From NCBI GenBank assembly GCA_937888905.1, contig CALATA010000022.1, positions 124,001 through 188,000 on the forward strand: DNA of 64,000 nt, in the 5' to 3' direction. Within the stretch, counting starts at the first letter, position 1, and each line of letters opens with the position of its first letter. The DNA comes from Terrimonas sp937888905 (GTDB lineage: Bacteria > Bacteroidota > Bacteroidia > Chitinophagales > Chitinophagaceae). Of this stretch, positions 49,811 to 58,386 are shown one piece after another. The position numbers and the translations under genes were made by a program. The notes beneath the pieces were generated by a model. It made no database searches, was not told the DNA's origin, and saw nothing but the letters and a program-made list of their open reading frames with translations.

Positions 49811-51976
49811 ATGAAGGTACTAAAACTGTTTTTGCTCGCTTTTGTCCTCTTTTTCTCCTCGCTGGCGCGCGCGGACGAAGGAATGTGGCTGCCCTTGTTG
49901 CTGGAGAAACTGAATGAACAGCAAATGAAGAGCCTCGGCATGAAGATCAGCGCCAAGGATATATATAGTGTGAACAACGGAAGCCTCAAAGACGCAATCG
50001 TGAGTTTTGGTGGCTTTTGTACCGGCGAAGTCATCTCTTCCAAAGGTCTTGTACTTACCAACCACCATTGCGGATTCGATGCCATTCAGAACCATTCAAC
50101 GCTTGATAATAATTATATAAGAGATGGCTTCTGGGCACGGAATTATGCCGAAGAAATCCCCAATCAGGGCTTATTTGTCACTTTTATCGCCAGAATTGAA
50201 GATGTCAGCAAACTCGTATTAAATGGTGTTACCAGCGGCATGGCGGAAAAAGATCGCCAGGCCCTGATTGAAAAAAATATGGGTCTTGTAAAAAATGCAG
50301 CCAAAAGAGAAACCTACCAGGATGCTTTTATCCGCGGATTTTTTGAAGGCAATCAATATTATATGTTCGTTACCGAGACTTACAATGATGTCAGACTGGT
50401 AGGCGCACCGCCTTCTTCAATCGGAAATTTTGGAAAAGACACCGACAACTGGATGTGGCCACGCCATACCGGCGATTTTTCACTTTTTCGCATTTATGCC
50501 GGAAAAGACAACAAACCGGCCGCATATTCGACAGAAAACGTCCCTTTTGTGCCAAAAAAGTCACTTTCTATTTCACTCGATGGAACGGCTAAAGGAGATT
50601 TCACTATGATTTTCGGCTTCCCTGGCCGCACAACGGAATACTTGCCCGCCGCTGCCGTAAAACAAATAGTAGAAGTAAACGATCCGACAAAAATCGCTAT
50701 CCGCGACAAGGCACTGGCCGTGATTGATGGATTTATGCGCAACGATGAGCAGATAAAGATCCAATATGCCGCCAAATATGCCAGCATCGCCAATGCCTGG
50801 AAAAAATGGCAGGGCGAAGTACTGGGCCTTAACCGGACAGACGGTGTTGGAAAAAAGAAAAAATATGAAGAAGAATTCAACCGCCGCGTGCTGGCCAGTG
50901 CCCAGTTGAAGCAGCAATACGGAACAGTGCTCGGCGACCTGGAAAAAGCTTACGCAGAGTTATATCCTTACGGCATTGCGCGAGATATATATGGGGAAAT
51001 AATCCCCAAAATTGAGCTTTTTACCGTAATTCAGCAGTTAAAACAGCTAAAAGCGGCCCAAAATCAAGGAGAAGCGGCTTTTCAGACACAACTGCCTAAA
51101 ACCAAAGAACGCCTTCGCGAGTTTTATAAAGAATATGACAGCCGCGTAGATGTAAAACTCTTCGAAGCGCTGATGCCTATATATATAGGACAGGATTCAG
51201 CCTATTCAGCACCCTCAGTTCGTCAAAAATCCGCCGGCTACGCCGGTGATTATGCACGCTGGGCCCAGGAACTTTACAAAACAACCGTGCTGGCGGATGA
51301 AAATAAAGTACTCGAGGCACTCGATAAAGATCCCGCAGGCCTGCTGAATGCCCTGGCCAATGATCCGGCCGTGGCCCTGCAAACAGAGCTGGCGCAGAAT
51401 TATTCAGCCAAAGTACTTCCCCGCCTGACCGAAATCCAGGCCCGCATCAACGCCCTGCAACGCACCTACATGCAGGCGCAAATGGATGTGATGACAGAAA
51501 AAAAATTCTATCCAGATGCCAACAGCACGTTACGTGTGACTTATGGAACCGTGAAAGGATACGAAGCCCGCGACGCCGTGACTTATGATATCCATACCTA
51601 TCTCGATGGTGTTATGGAAAAATATGTTCCCGGCGATTATGAATTTGATGTGCCGGCCAAACTCCGCGAACTCTATCAAAAGAAAGACTATGGTCAATAT
51701 GGTGCTGCCGGAAAAATGCCGGTTTGTTTTATCGCCGCCAATCATACCACCGGCGGAAACAGCGGAAGCCCGGCCCTGGATGCTTATGGCAACCTGGTTG
51801 GTCTGAACTTCGACCGGGTGTGGGAAGGCACCATGAGCGATATCAATTACGATCCTTCGATCTGCCGCAATATCATGGTGGATATCCGCTACGTATTATT
51901 TATTATAGATAAATACGCTGGCGCGGGCCACCTGGTAAAAGAAATGAAGCTGGTTCATCCCAAGAAAAAGAAATAG
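49811..51976 (+). CDS. S46 family dipeptidyl-peptidase, DPP11-like
   Basis: A periplasmic serine dipeptidyl-peptidase, 721 residues, with a signal peptide (about 1-21, ending SLARA) and mature start DEGMWLP, typical of family S46. The triad is His85 (TNHHCGF), Asp222 (HTGDFSLFR) and Ser651 (GGNSGSPA). Eighteen residues after the serine comes Arg669 in FDRVWEG. In the Porphyromonas enzymes the equivalent residue is Arg673 in DPP11 (Asp/Glu specificity) and Gly in DPP7, so this is predicted to be DPP11-like. The frame begins earlier at 49781, but the ATG at 49811 starts the signal peptide. A TATTTTTA motif lies 18 bases upstream. Confidence 0.9.
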   Translation: MKVLKLFLLAFVLFFSSLARADEGMWLPLLLEKLNEQQMKSLGMKISAKDIYSVNNGSLKDAIVSFGGFCTGEVISSKGLVLTNHHCGFDAIQNHSTLDNNYIRDGFWARNYAEEIPNQGLFVTFIARIEDVSKLVLNGVTSGMAEKDRQALIEKNMGLVKNAAKRETYQDAFIRGFFEGNQYYMFVTETYNDVRLVGAPPSSIGNFGKDTDNWMWPRHTGDFSLFRIYAGKDNKPAAYSTENVPFVPKKSLSISLDGTAKGDFTMIFGFPGRTTEYLPAAAVKQIVEVNDPTKIAIRDKALAVIDGFMRNDEQIKIQYAAKYASIANAWKKWQGEVLGLNRTDGVGKKKKYEEEFNRRVLASAQLKQQYGTVLGDLEKAYAELYPYGIARDIYGEIIPKIELFTVIQQLKQLKAAQNQGEAAFQTQLPKTKERLREFYKEYDSRVDVKLFEALMPIYIGQDSAYSAPSVRQKSAGYAGDYARWAQELYKTTVLADENKVLEALDKDPAGLLNALANDPAVALQTELAQNYSAKVLPRLTEIQARINALQRTYMQAQMDVMTEKKFYPDANSTLRVTYGTVKGYEARDAVTYDIHTYLDGVMEKYVPGDYEFDVPAKLRELYQKKDYGQYGAAGKMPVCFIAANHTTGGNSGSPALDAYGNLVGLNFDRVWEGTMSDINYDPSICRNIMVDIRYVLFIIDKYAGAGHLVKEMKLVHPKKKK

Positions 51977-51994
51977 TTTACAGCCTATTAGCAG

Positions 51995-52021
51995 ACCCCG
52001 CCGGACAGGCGGGGTTTTTTT
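51995..52021 (+). terminator. Rho-independent terminator after the S46 peptidase gene
   Basis: ACCCCGCC pairs with GGCGGGGT around a 5-base loop and is followed by a run of T residues. It begins 19 bases after the stop. Confidence 0.9.
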
Positions 52022-52100
52022 ATGCGAATCATTGCCGCAAGACGTGCATTCACGCTGATTTCGTGAGTTTTCCCCAATTTGTTCATAACTTCAAAACCCC

Positions 52101-52108
52101 TATTTTTG
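52101..52108 (+). promoter_or_regulatory. -7 promoter motif TATTTTTG before the PpiD-like gene
   Basis: It matches TAnnTTTG and ends 29 bases before the ATG at 52138. An in-frame ATG at 52063 is upstream of this motif and is rejected. Confidence 0.5.
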
Positions 52109-52137
52109 CCATCCTTTTTATAACCACTAATACTATT

Positions 52138-54315
52138 ATGTCAGTTATTCAGCAGATCCAGGAGAAGTACGCCAAAGTAATGGCGGTTATCATTGCCCTG
52201 GCCCTCATCACGTTCGTGGTAATGCTTGCTTTTGAGAATGGCAACACCATCTTCGGCGGTCCTTCCAGTGTGATTGGTAAGGTAAACGGAGAAAAAATCG
52301 ATGTGAATGAGTTTGGCGAGGAGTTCAAAAAAATCGAAGACCGTCTGCAAGCGAGCCAGCAGACTTATGGTCTTACAGGTCCTGCCCTTACGCAACGTGC
52401 GTTGCAGGAAACGTGGGACAGAGAAGTAAACAAGATCCTGCTTAACGATGAAGCTGATAAACTTGGTATCGGTGTTTCGGCTGCCGAGCTTGACGACATG
52501 CTGTTCGGTGTTAACCCTCCTGCCGACGTTCGTCAGATGGGTACCGATCCGCAGACAGGTCAATACAATGCCGAAGCAGTTCGCCAGCGTATCAACGAAA
52601 TCAAAAGAGGTAAAGATGTACAGATGAAACAACAGTTGAACGACTACCTCGTTGAGCTGCGCCAGATGCGTCTTTCAGAAAAATACAATTCACTTCTGCT
52701 GAACAGCATCAACTATCCGAAATGGATGATTGAAAAGCAGAACCAGGATAATGCGGAAATCGCAAAAATTTCTTTCGTTCGTCAGACCTATGCTGCAATA
52801 ACTGACTCCAGCAAGATCACTGATAAAGAGATCGAAGATTATGTGAACAAGCACAAGAAGGATTTCAAACAAACAGAAAGCCGTTCTATCGCTTATGTTT
52901 CTTTCAGTGCGTTGCCAACTGCTGACGACACTGCTGCTACACGCGAAGCGGTGCTGAACCTGAAACCTGAATTCGATTCTACAAAAGATCCAGAGTCTTT
53001 CCTGGTGCGCAATGGCTCATCCATGGAATACTCTTCTATCTATTTCCCTAAATCCAAATTGCAGCAAGCCAACCAGTCTATCCAGATGTCTAATAAAGAC
53101 ACGCTGTTCAGCCTGGCTAAAGGTGCTGTATATGGTCCATACCTCGATGGCGGTGCTTATGTACTGGCAAAAATGATCGACATGAAAGTGCTGCCCGACA
53201 GCGTTAAATGCCGTCACATCCTGCTGGGAACAACTGATCGTCAGGGTCAGCCGATCATGGCGGACTCAATTGCTAAATTCAAAGCTGACAGCGTTGCTAT
53301 GGCCATTGCACGCGGCGCTTCTTTCGATTCTCTCGAAGCGAAATACAGCACTGACGAAGCAGCCGGGCAGGAGAAAGGTGTAATGACTTTTGCTTCTACC
53401 GATATCCAGGGCGAAGGCTTTGCTAAAGAATTCGGTCAGTTCATTCTGTTCGACGGCAAACCCGGCGATAAAAAAGTAGTGAAAACCAATTTTGGTTATC
53501 ACTATATCGAGATCATGTCGTTCATCGGCACAGAGCCTCACTACAACATTGCCTACATGTCGAAGAATATCGACGCCAGCCAGACAACAACCAATGCTGC
53601 TGACGCCGCTGCTTCCAGCTTTGCTGCTACTGCACGTGATGCAAAAGAATTTGAAGCTGCTGCAGAAAAACTCCGCAAAGAACAAGGCATCAACAAAAAC
53701 GTGGCAATGAACATCACACCTGCCTCTTACGAGATCCAGGGTCTTGGTTTCTCCCGCCAGTTTATCAAGAATATCTACAAAGCGAAAAAAGGACAAGTAC
53801 TGGCTCCGGAACTGGTTGGTGAAAACTACATTGTTGCCGTCGTTACTGAAGTGAACGAAGAAGGCGTACAATCTGCTTCTCAGGCCCGTCTGCTGGTTGA
53901 GCCGCTGCTGCGCAACAAAAGAAAAGCAGAGATCGTGAAAAAGAAACTGGGCACCATCACTACCCTCGAAGCTGCATCTGCCGCACTCGGTGGCCAGCCG
54001 ATCGAAGTAGCCGACAGCGTACGTTTCACCGGTTCTTCCTCTTCTATTCTCGGTTTTGAGCCCAAAGTGATCGGTGCTGCTTTCAACAAGGCAAATGCCG
54101 GCAAAGTGGTTACTACTGCCATCGCAGGTTCACAAGGTGTATATGTGATCCGTGTTGACAACGTAAGCGCAACTCCGGTTGCTGATGCCAATGTTGATGA
54201 GCAACGCAAATCACGCTATGAGCAGGCTAAAATGCAGGCAATGTACCAGGCGCCTCCTTCACAGGCCCTGAAAGAAGCCGCCAAAATCAAAGACTATCGC
54301 GGAGAATTCTATTAA
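52138..54315 (+). CDS. PpiD-like membrane-anchored periplasmic chaperone
   Basis: A 725-residue protein with a single N-terminal transmembrane helix (about 15-35, VMAVIIALALITFVVMLAF), a SurA-N-like chaperone region (about 45-215) and a long periplasmic part. A parvulin PpiC domain starts at VKCRHILLGT near residue 355 and includes YSTDEAAGQEKGVM. A second, more divergent segment of the same kind may follow near 500-600. This matches PpiD/SurA-type folding factors for secreted and outer membrane proteins. It is the second such chaperone in the window (see 4748-6130). It is closed by a terminator. Confidence 0.88.
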   Translation: MSVIQQIQEKYAKVMAVIIALALITFVVMLAFENGNTIFGGPSSVIGKVNGEKIDVNEFGEEFKKIEDRLQASQQTYGLTGPALTQRALQETWDREVNKILLNDEADKLGIGVSAAELDDMLFGVNPPADVRQMGTDPQTGQYNAEAVRQRINEIKRGKDVQMKQQLNDYLVELRQMRLSEKYNSLLLNSINYPKWMIEKQNQDNAEIAKISFVRQTYAAITDSSKITDKEIEDYVNKHKKDFKQTESRSIAYVSFSALPTADDTAATREAVLNLKPEFDSTKDPESFLVRNGSSMEYSSIYFPKSKLQQANQSIQMSNKDTLFSLAKGAVYGPYLDGGAYVLAKMIDMKVLPDSVKCRHILLGTTDRQGQPIMADSIAKFKADSVAMAIARGASFDSLEAKYSTDEAAGQEKGVMTFASTDIQGEGFAKEFGQFILFDGKPGDKKVVKTNFGYHYIEIMSFIGTEPHYNIAYMSKNIDASQTTTNAADAAASSFAATARDAKEFEAAAEKLRKEQGINKNVAMNITPASYEIQGLGFSRQFIKNIYKAKKGQVLAPELVGENYIVAVVTEVNEEGVQSASQARLLVEPLLRNKRKAEIVKKKLGTITTLEAASAALGGQPIEVADSVRFTGSSSSILGFEPKVIGAAFNKANAGKVVTTAIAGSQGVYVIRVDNVSATPVADANVDEQRKSRYEQAKMQAMYQAPPSQALKEAAKIKDYRGEFY

Positions 54316-54338
54316 TAGAATCCCTGAAGAATATAAAA

Positions 54339-54366
54339 ACCCTCCGGCACTCCGGAGGGTTTTTTG
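54339..54366 (+). terminator. Rho-independent terminator after the PpiD-like gene
   Basis: A perfect 9-bp stem (ACCCTCCGG with CCGGAGGGT) has a 4-base loop and is followed by a T run. Confidence 0.9.
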
Positions 54367-54413
54367 TCAACAAAAGAGCCGGAACCTTGTTATTTTTATA
54401 AGCAAAACACATC

Positions 54414-54929
54414 ATGGAAGGTCCTATTGTCAATAAAGTAGCGCAAAGTGAACTGATCACGCTGGATCTGGAGCAATACTATCCTTCGGCGCCAACCGCC
54501 GTCTTTGATCTCAAGGAGCATCTGTTCATGGGGCTTATCCTGAAAGAAAAAGATTTCCGCGAAGCGCTGAAGCAAACCGACTGGGAACAATACCGCGGTA
54601 AAAACGTCGCCATCACCTGCTCGGCAGACGCCATCATTCCCGTGTGGGCCTATATGCTGGTAACGACTTATCTCGAGCCCGTGGCATTACAGGTGATCGC
54701 CGGAACCGAACAGGAGCTTCACCGGCATTTGTTTATGCAGCAACTTGCCGCACTACCGCTGGAAGAATTTTCCGATAAACGTGTGGTGATCAAAGGATGC
54801 GCAGATGTGGAAATCGGACCATTCGCTTATGCAGAAGCTACCCGCCTGCTGCGCCCCGTTGTTAAAAGCCTGATGTACGGAGAGCCTTGCAGCACCGTAC
54901 CGGTTTATAAAAAAGCCGTACAACGCTGA
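54414..54929 (+). CDS. DUF2480 family protein
   Basis: A 171-residue cytoplasmic protein of the Bacteroidota-restricted family DUF2480. Recognisable parts are the N-terminal NKVAQSELITLDLEQYYP, then LFMGLILKEKDFREAL and CSADAIIPVWAYMLV in the middle, and the C-terminal IKGCADVEIGPFAYAEAT with MYGEPCSTVPVYKK. The two conserved Cys-containing segments suggest a structural or metal-binding role. The function is unknown. It is convergent with corA, with a gap of only 4 bases. Confidence 0.85.
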   Translation: MEGPIVNKVAQSELITLDLEQYYPSAPTAVFDLKEHLFMGLILKEKDFREALKQTDWEQYRGKNVAITCSADAIIPVWAYMLVTTYLEPVALQVIAGTEQELHRHLFMQQLAALPLEEFSDKRVVIKGCADVEIGPFAYAEATRLLRPVVKSLMYGEPCSTVPVYKKAVQR

Positions 54930-54933
54930 TACA

Positions 54934-56043
54934 TCAGAACCAGCCCCTCCTTTTAAAAATATACAACATCACCAACGGCACAATAAACATTCCGCCTACG
55001 GCGAAATAAAAACCCCATTCGTGATGTGCATACGGAATGATATCGAAGTTCATTCCGAAGATGCCGCCGATAACCGTTGCCGGCGCCAGCAGACAGGTCA
55101 CAATCGTCATTACCTTCATTACTTCGTTCAGCCGCAGGTTTACGTTGCTCATATAGAGGTCCTGCAAACTCATCATTACATCCCGGTAGTTTTCGATGAG
55201 ATCAAAAGCCTGGATGATGTGGTCGTGAACGTCTTTGAAATACTTTGTTGTGCGATCATCGAGCAGATCGCTTTCGCTGCGCACGATGTTGCCGATGAGA
55301 TCGCGTACCGGTGCGATATTTCTTTTTAATACAATTAATTCCTTGCGCAGTTGGTTGATCCTGGCAAGTGAACGTTTATTACTGCGCCGTACCACTTCTT
55401 CCTCGAGTAATTCGATGCGGTCACCAAGTTTGTCCATCACAAGGAAATAACTATCCACGATCATATCGAGCATAGCATAACAGAGATAATCCGCACTGCG
55501 GCCTCTTGCTTTGCTGGTGGGCAGCCGCAGCCGCTCGCGCAAAGGATTGAATACATCGCGGCTCGCATCTTCCTGGAAGCTGATAACAAACTGATCACCC
55601 AGCACGATGCTGAGCTGCTCCACTTCTACGGTCTGCTTGGCTTCATTGTAGTAAAGCATATTCAACAGGCAAAGCATCACACCTTCTACTTCGTCCATTT
55701 TCGGGCGCTGGCTGACGCTGAGAATATCTTCGATCAGGAGTGCGTGAATGCCGAAATATTCCGAGATGAGATCGATATCGGCTTTACGAAGCCCGTCTAT
55801 ATTGATCCAGCTGACGCGTTTGCTTGTCTTAAACGGAAATGCCTCGTCGACTTTGTCGAGTTCTTTTTCCACGATGGTGTCGGCATCGTAATCAAAAACA
55901 TGCACACACACTTCTTCGGCTTCTGCGCGTTGCGGAACGATCGTGGGGTTAACAGAAAGGATTTCTTTGGTCCGCTGGGTGCCGAACAAATTGGGCAGGT
56001 AGAGATACTTCAGGTATTTTTCCGGGCGCAATTTCACATTCAT
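54934..56043 (-). CDS. corA: Magnesium/cobalt transporter CorA
   Basis: A pentameric divalent-cation channel of the CorA family, 369 residues. The large N-terminal cytoplasmic domain leads through a long helix (about 200-300) to two C-terminal transmembrane helices. The signature GMN motif is in GGIFGMNFDI near residue 330, followed by an acidic/His loop (PYAHHEWGF) and the last helix ending in basic residues KRRGW. No regulatory RNA element is visible upstream. Confidence 0.93.
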   Translation of the reverse strand: MNVKLRPEKYLKYLYLPNLFGTQRTKEILSVNPTIVPQRAEAEEVCVHVFDYDADTIVEKELDKVDEAFPFKTSKRVSWINIDGLRKADIDLISEYFGIHALLIEDILSVSQRPKMDEVEGVMLCLLNMLYYNEAKQTVEVEQLSIVLGDQFVISFQEDASRDVFNPLRERLRLPTSKARGRSADYLCYAMLDMIVDSYFLVMDKLGDRIELLEEEVVRRSNKRSLARINQLRKELIVLKRNIAPVRDLIGNIVRSESDLLDDRTTKYFKDVHDHIIQAFDLIENYRDVMMSLQDLYMSNVNLRLNEVMKVMTIVTCLLAPATVIGGIFGMNFDIIPYAHHEWGFYFAVGGMFIVPLVMLYIFKRRGWF

Positions 56044-56052
56044 ACTTTAAGG

Positions 56053-56083
56053 TAAAAAATAATCCCCACATGACTGTGGGGAT
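56053..56083 (-). terminator. Rho-independent terminator between kdsB and corA
   Basis: On the minus strand a perfect 9-bp stem (ATCCCCACA with TGTGGGGAT) is followed by TTATTTTTT. It ends kdsB transcription just before the corA start. Confidence 0.8.
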
Positions 56084-56203
56084 CGGTGGTTTCGTCTGTG
56101 GAAGTGTGAGCACGAAACGCATAATCAATACCAGAAACACATTGTTTACCGGAACGAAGATCAGCGTATCGCAGCGCCCGGCTATACCCGGCCCACGGTA
56201 TTT

Positions 56204-56929
56204 TTATCGGCCAGTGAGAATCGTTTTTGCTTTTTGAAGATCTTCCGGTGTATCGATGGCCACGCTCGTGAATTCAACTTCGGCCATGCGGATGGTGACA
56301 CCATTTTCAAGATATCTTAATTGCTCCAGCTTTTCCACCTGCTCCAGGCGACCGGCCTCCCATGTTGTAAAATCCAGCAGTGTTTGTTTGCGGAATCCAT
56401 ATACGCCAACATGTAAAAAATAGGGTGCAGGTACGGCAGGATTTGCAGCGAAGGGAATTACGCTGCGGCTGAAATACAATGCGTCATTGAATTTGTTCAC
56501 CACCACTTTCACACAACTGTTGGCCAGCAGCTCTTCGGCTTCCGTGATTTTGCGCATGAGCGAACCCACACGTACCGTTGGATCGTCAAACAGCCGTACA
56601 AGCTTTTCCAGGGGCTCTTTGCGGATAAACGGTTCATCGCCCTGCACATTGATCACCACGTCTACGTCCATGTCTGCAATCGCTTCCGCAATGCGGTCAC
56701 TTCCGCTCTCATGTTGCTTCACACTCATCACCGCTTTTCCGCCATGCGCTGTTATTTCACCGTAAATAATATCACTATCCGTAACCACGATCACTTCATC
56801 AAACAAACCGGTGGCCACCGTTGCATCGTAAGTATGACGGATCACCGGTTTATCCCCGAGAGTCTGCATCAGTTTAGCGGGAAATCGTGTGGCAGCATAA
56901 CGTGCCGGAATGAGCGCAATTACTTTCAT
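56204..56929 (-). CDS. kdsB: 3-deoxy-manno-octulosonate cytidylyltransferase KdsB
   Basis: It activates Kdo as CMP-Kdo for lipopolysaccharide assembly. The 241-residue protein starts with the nucleotidyltransferase motif ALIPARYAATRFPAKLMQTL. VINVQGDEPFI, then the FSRSVIPF and HVGVYGFRKQTLLDF segments, are the KdsB signature regions. Length and motifs fit the family exactly. kdsD for the same pathway is at 42137-43102. Confidence 0.95.
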   Translation of the reverse strand: MKVIALIPARYAATRFPAKLMQTLGDKPVIRHTYDATVATGLFDEVIVVTDSDIIYGEITAHGGKAVMSVKQHESGSDRIAEAIADMDVDVVINVQGDEPFIRKEPLEKLVRLFDDPTVRVGSLMRKITEAEELLANSCVKVVVNKFNDALYFSRSVIPFAANPAVPAPYFLHVGVYGFRKQTLLDFTTWEAGRLEQVEKLEQLRYLENGVTIRMAEVEFTSVAIDTPEDLQKAKTILTGR

Positions 56930-56955
56930 GGTGTAAAAATAATGGCCGTTGTTCT

Positions 56956-57780
56956 TTAATCACGCAATTTTTGAAAAGGCCTTTTCATCAGAGACATAAA
57001 GTCTTCGTCTTTTTCATTGGGATAATAGCGGTCGAGGCCATAGCGGATTTCTTTGGGGTCCATTTTCATGAAGGTACCTAACAGCCGGTCCCAGAAGGAG
57101 AATACAGCCCCGTAGTTACTGTCCGTATAAGGTTGCTTCCAGTGATGATGCACTTTGTGCATATTGGGAGAAACAAGTACATAACTCAGCACCTTGTCCA
57201 GTTTTTTAGGAAGACTGATATTGGCATGTGTGAATGCCGTAGCGATCACCACCAGCGTCTGGTAGATCATTACCCCATACATCGGCGCGCCGGAGACGAA
57301 GATTAATAGCAGAAAGAAAACACCACGCAGCAGGCTATCGCCCGGATGATGCCGGAGTCCGGTGGTGACATCCACATTATTATCGCTGTGATGCACTAAA
57401 TGAAAACGCCAGAGCACGGGCACTTTATGCATCACAAAATGCACAAGCCAACTGCTGAAATCAAGTGCCAGCACAGAAATGATGATGGCGCCGGCAATGC
57501 CCGCTCCAAACCAATGAATCAGTCCGAAATCGGCTTCGTGGCACCAATCTGATAACTTGACGATCAGGATGGCAAGCAATGTATGAATAACGAGGTGAAT
57601 GCAGGTAAATCCGAAATTGACGGCCGCGTGCCGAAGCTTGTTGCGCTTGTATTTCATGGGCAACAACGGAATAGCCCCTTCTATGATCCAGAAGATCAAC
57701 AAACCGCCCACGAGAAAAGCCATCCTTTGGCCGGGTCGTTGTTCAAGCGTCGAGAAATATTCAATAATGCTATCCCACAT
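56956..57780 (-). CDS. Sterol desaturase/fatty acid hydroxylase family protein
   Basis: A 274-residue membrane protein with the di-iron histidine motifs of the fatty acid hydroxylase superfamily. HFVMHKVP, FHLVHHSD, and MHKVHHHWKQP near the C-terminal end are visible in order, set among four or five hydrophobic segments. Members hydroxylate or desaturate sterols, fatty acids or related lipids. It lies 26 bases upstream of kdsB on the same strand and could share its transcript. The substrate is unknown. Confidence 0.85.
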   Translation of the reverse strand: MWDSIIEYFSTLEQRPGQRMAFLVGGLLIFWIIEGAIPLLPMKYKRNKLRHAAVNFGFTCIHLVIHTLLAILIVKLSDWCHEADFGLIHWFGAGIAGAIIISVLALDFSSWLVHFVMHKVPVLWRFHLVHHSDNNVDVTTGLRHHPGDSLLRGVFFLLLIFVSGAPMYGVMIYQTLVVIATAFTHANISLPKKLDKVLSYVLVSPNMHKVHHHWKQPYTDSNYGAVFSFWDRLLGTFMKMDPKEIRYGLDRYYPNEKDEDFMSLMKRPFQKLRD

Positions 57781-57822
57781 GGCAAAAAATCAATGGGTAA
57801 TTTACGAAAATCCGGTCAAATC

Positions 57823-58215
57823 TCAGAGAGGGGTTTCGTGACCGCAATCAAAACAACGGCGGACTTTTTTCACGGGAATGGCATAATTGCCTAATAAAAA
57901 GGTGGAAATGGCGCTTATCCAGTTGCTGATCTTGCGCGGCGTACTGATTTCCTCGGTGTTGTGCGATCCGCATTGGGAGCAGGCGTGATGGGATTTGTGT
58001 GCCTGTTCGAGGGAGGCCAGAATTTCCTGTGCGCGGGGAGCCTGCACATCGGGCACCATAAGTTTTATGCCGCCGAGCGCCTGGCTCCAGATGGGCATAA
58101 TGGTAACGGTGTTTTCGTCCATCAGCCAGCATTGGATAGATTCGGCTTCCAGGCGACCTTTGGCCAGGTGTGCCGTTACGTAGTTGTCGTATGCCGCTAC
58201 CGGGACGTATTTCAT
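57823..58215 (-). CDS. DUF2007-domain protein with C-terminal zinc ribbon
   Basis: A 130-residue protein. The N-terminal part (about 1-68) is the putative signal-transducing DUF2007 domain, with the pattern AHLAKGRLEAESIQCWLMDE and a GGIKLMVPD strand. The C-terminal part carries two CxxC pairs (CSQCG near 80 and CFDCG near 124) that would form a zinc ribbon. A hydrophobic stretch (NWISAISTFLLGNYAIP) lies between them. The role is unknown; DUF2007 resembles a PII-type fold. It is next to the desaturase-family gene on the same strand. Confidence 0.75.
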   Translation of the reverse strand: MKYVPVAAYDNYVTAHLAKGRLEAESIQCWLMDENTVTIMPIWSQALGGIKLMVPDVQAPRAQEILASLEQAHKSHHACSQCGSHNTEEISTPRKISNWISAISTFLLGNYAIPVKKVRRCFDCGHETPL

Positions 58216-58229
58216 GATATGAAGGTATT

Positions 58230-58253
58230 GGGCGTAAGGCCTGGGGCGTAAGG
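58230..58253 (+). repeat. Short direct repeat GGGCGTAAGG, two copies
   Basis: Copies at 58230-58239 and 58244-58253 are separated by 4 bases, in the gap between the DUF2007 gene and dnaN. I can give no function. Confidence 0.5.
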
Positions 58254-58338
58254 TATAGGGTTTTAGTTAACAGGCATTAAGTTAATTCAAAAAGCGGATG
58301 CAATAAAAGCGAAGCCATTCCCGATTCACCATTCACGC

Positions 58339-58363
58339 AAAAGCCCGCCAATAGCGGGCTTTT
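58339..58363 (-). terminator. Rho-independent terminator after dnaN
   Basis: A perfect 10-bp stem (AAAAGCCCGC with GCGGGCTTTT) has a 5-base loop. It lies 24 bases beyond the dnaN stop and its A/T ends allow termination from either side. Confidence 0.85.
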
Positions 58364-58386
58364 GACAAGTCTTTGTATTAAAAAAT

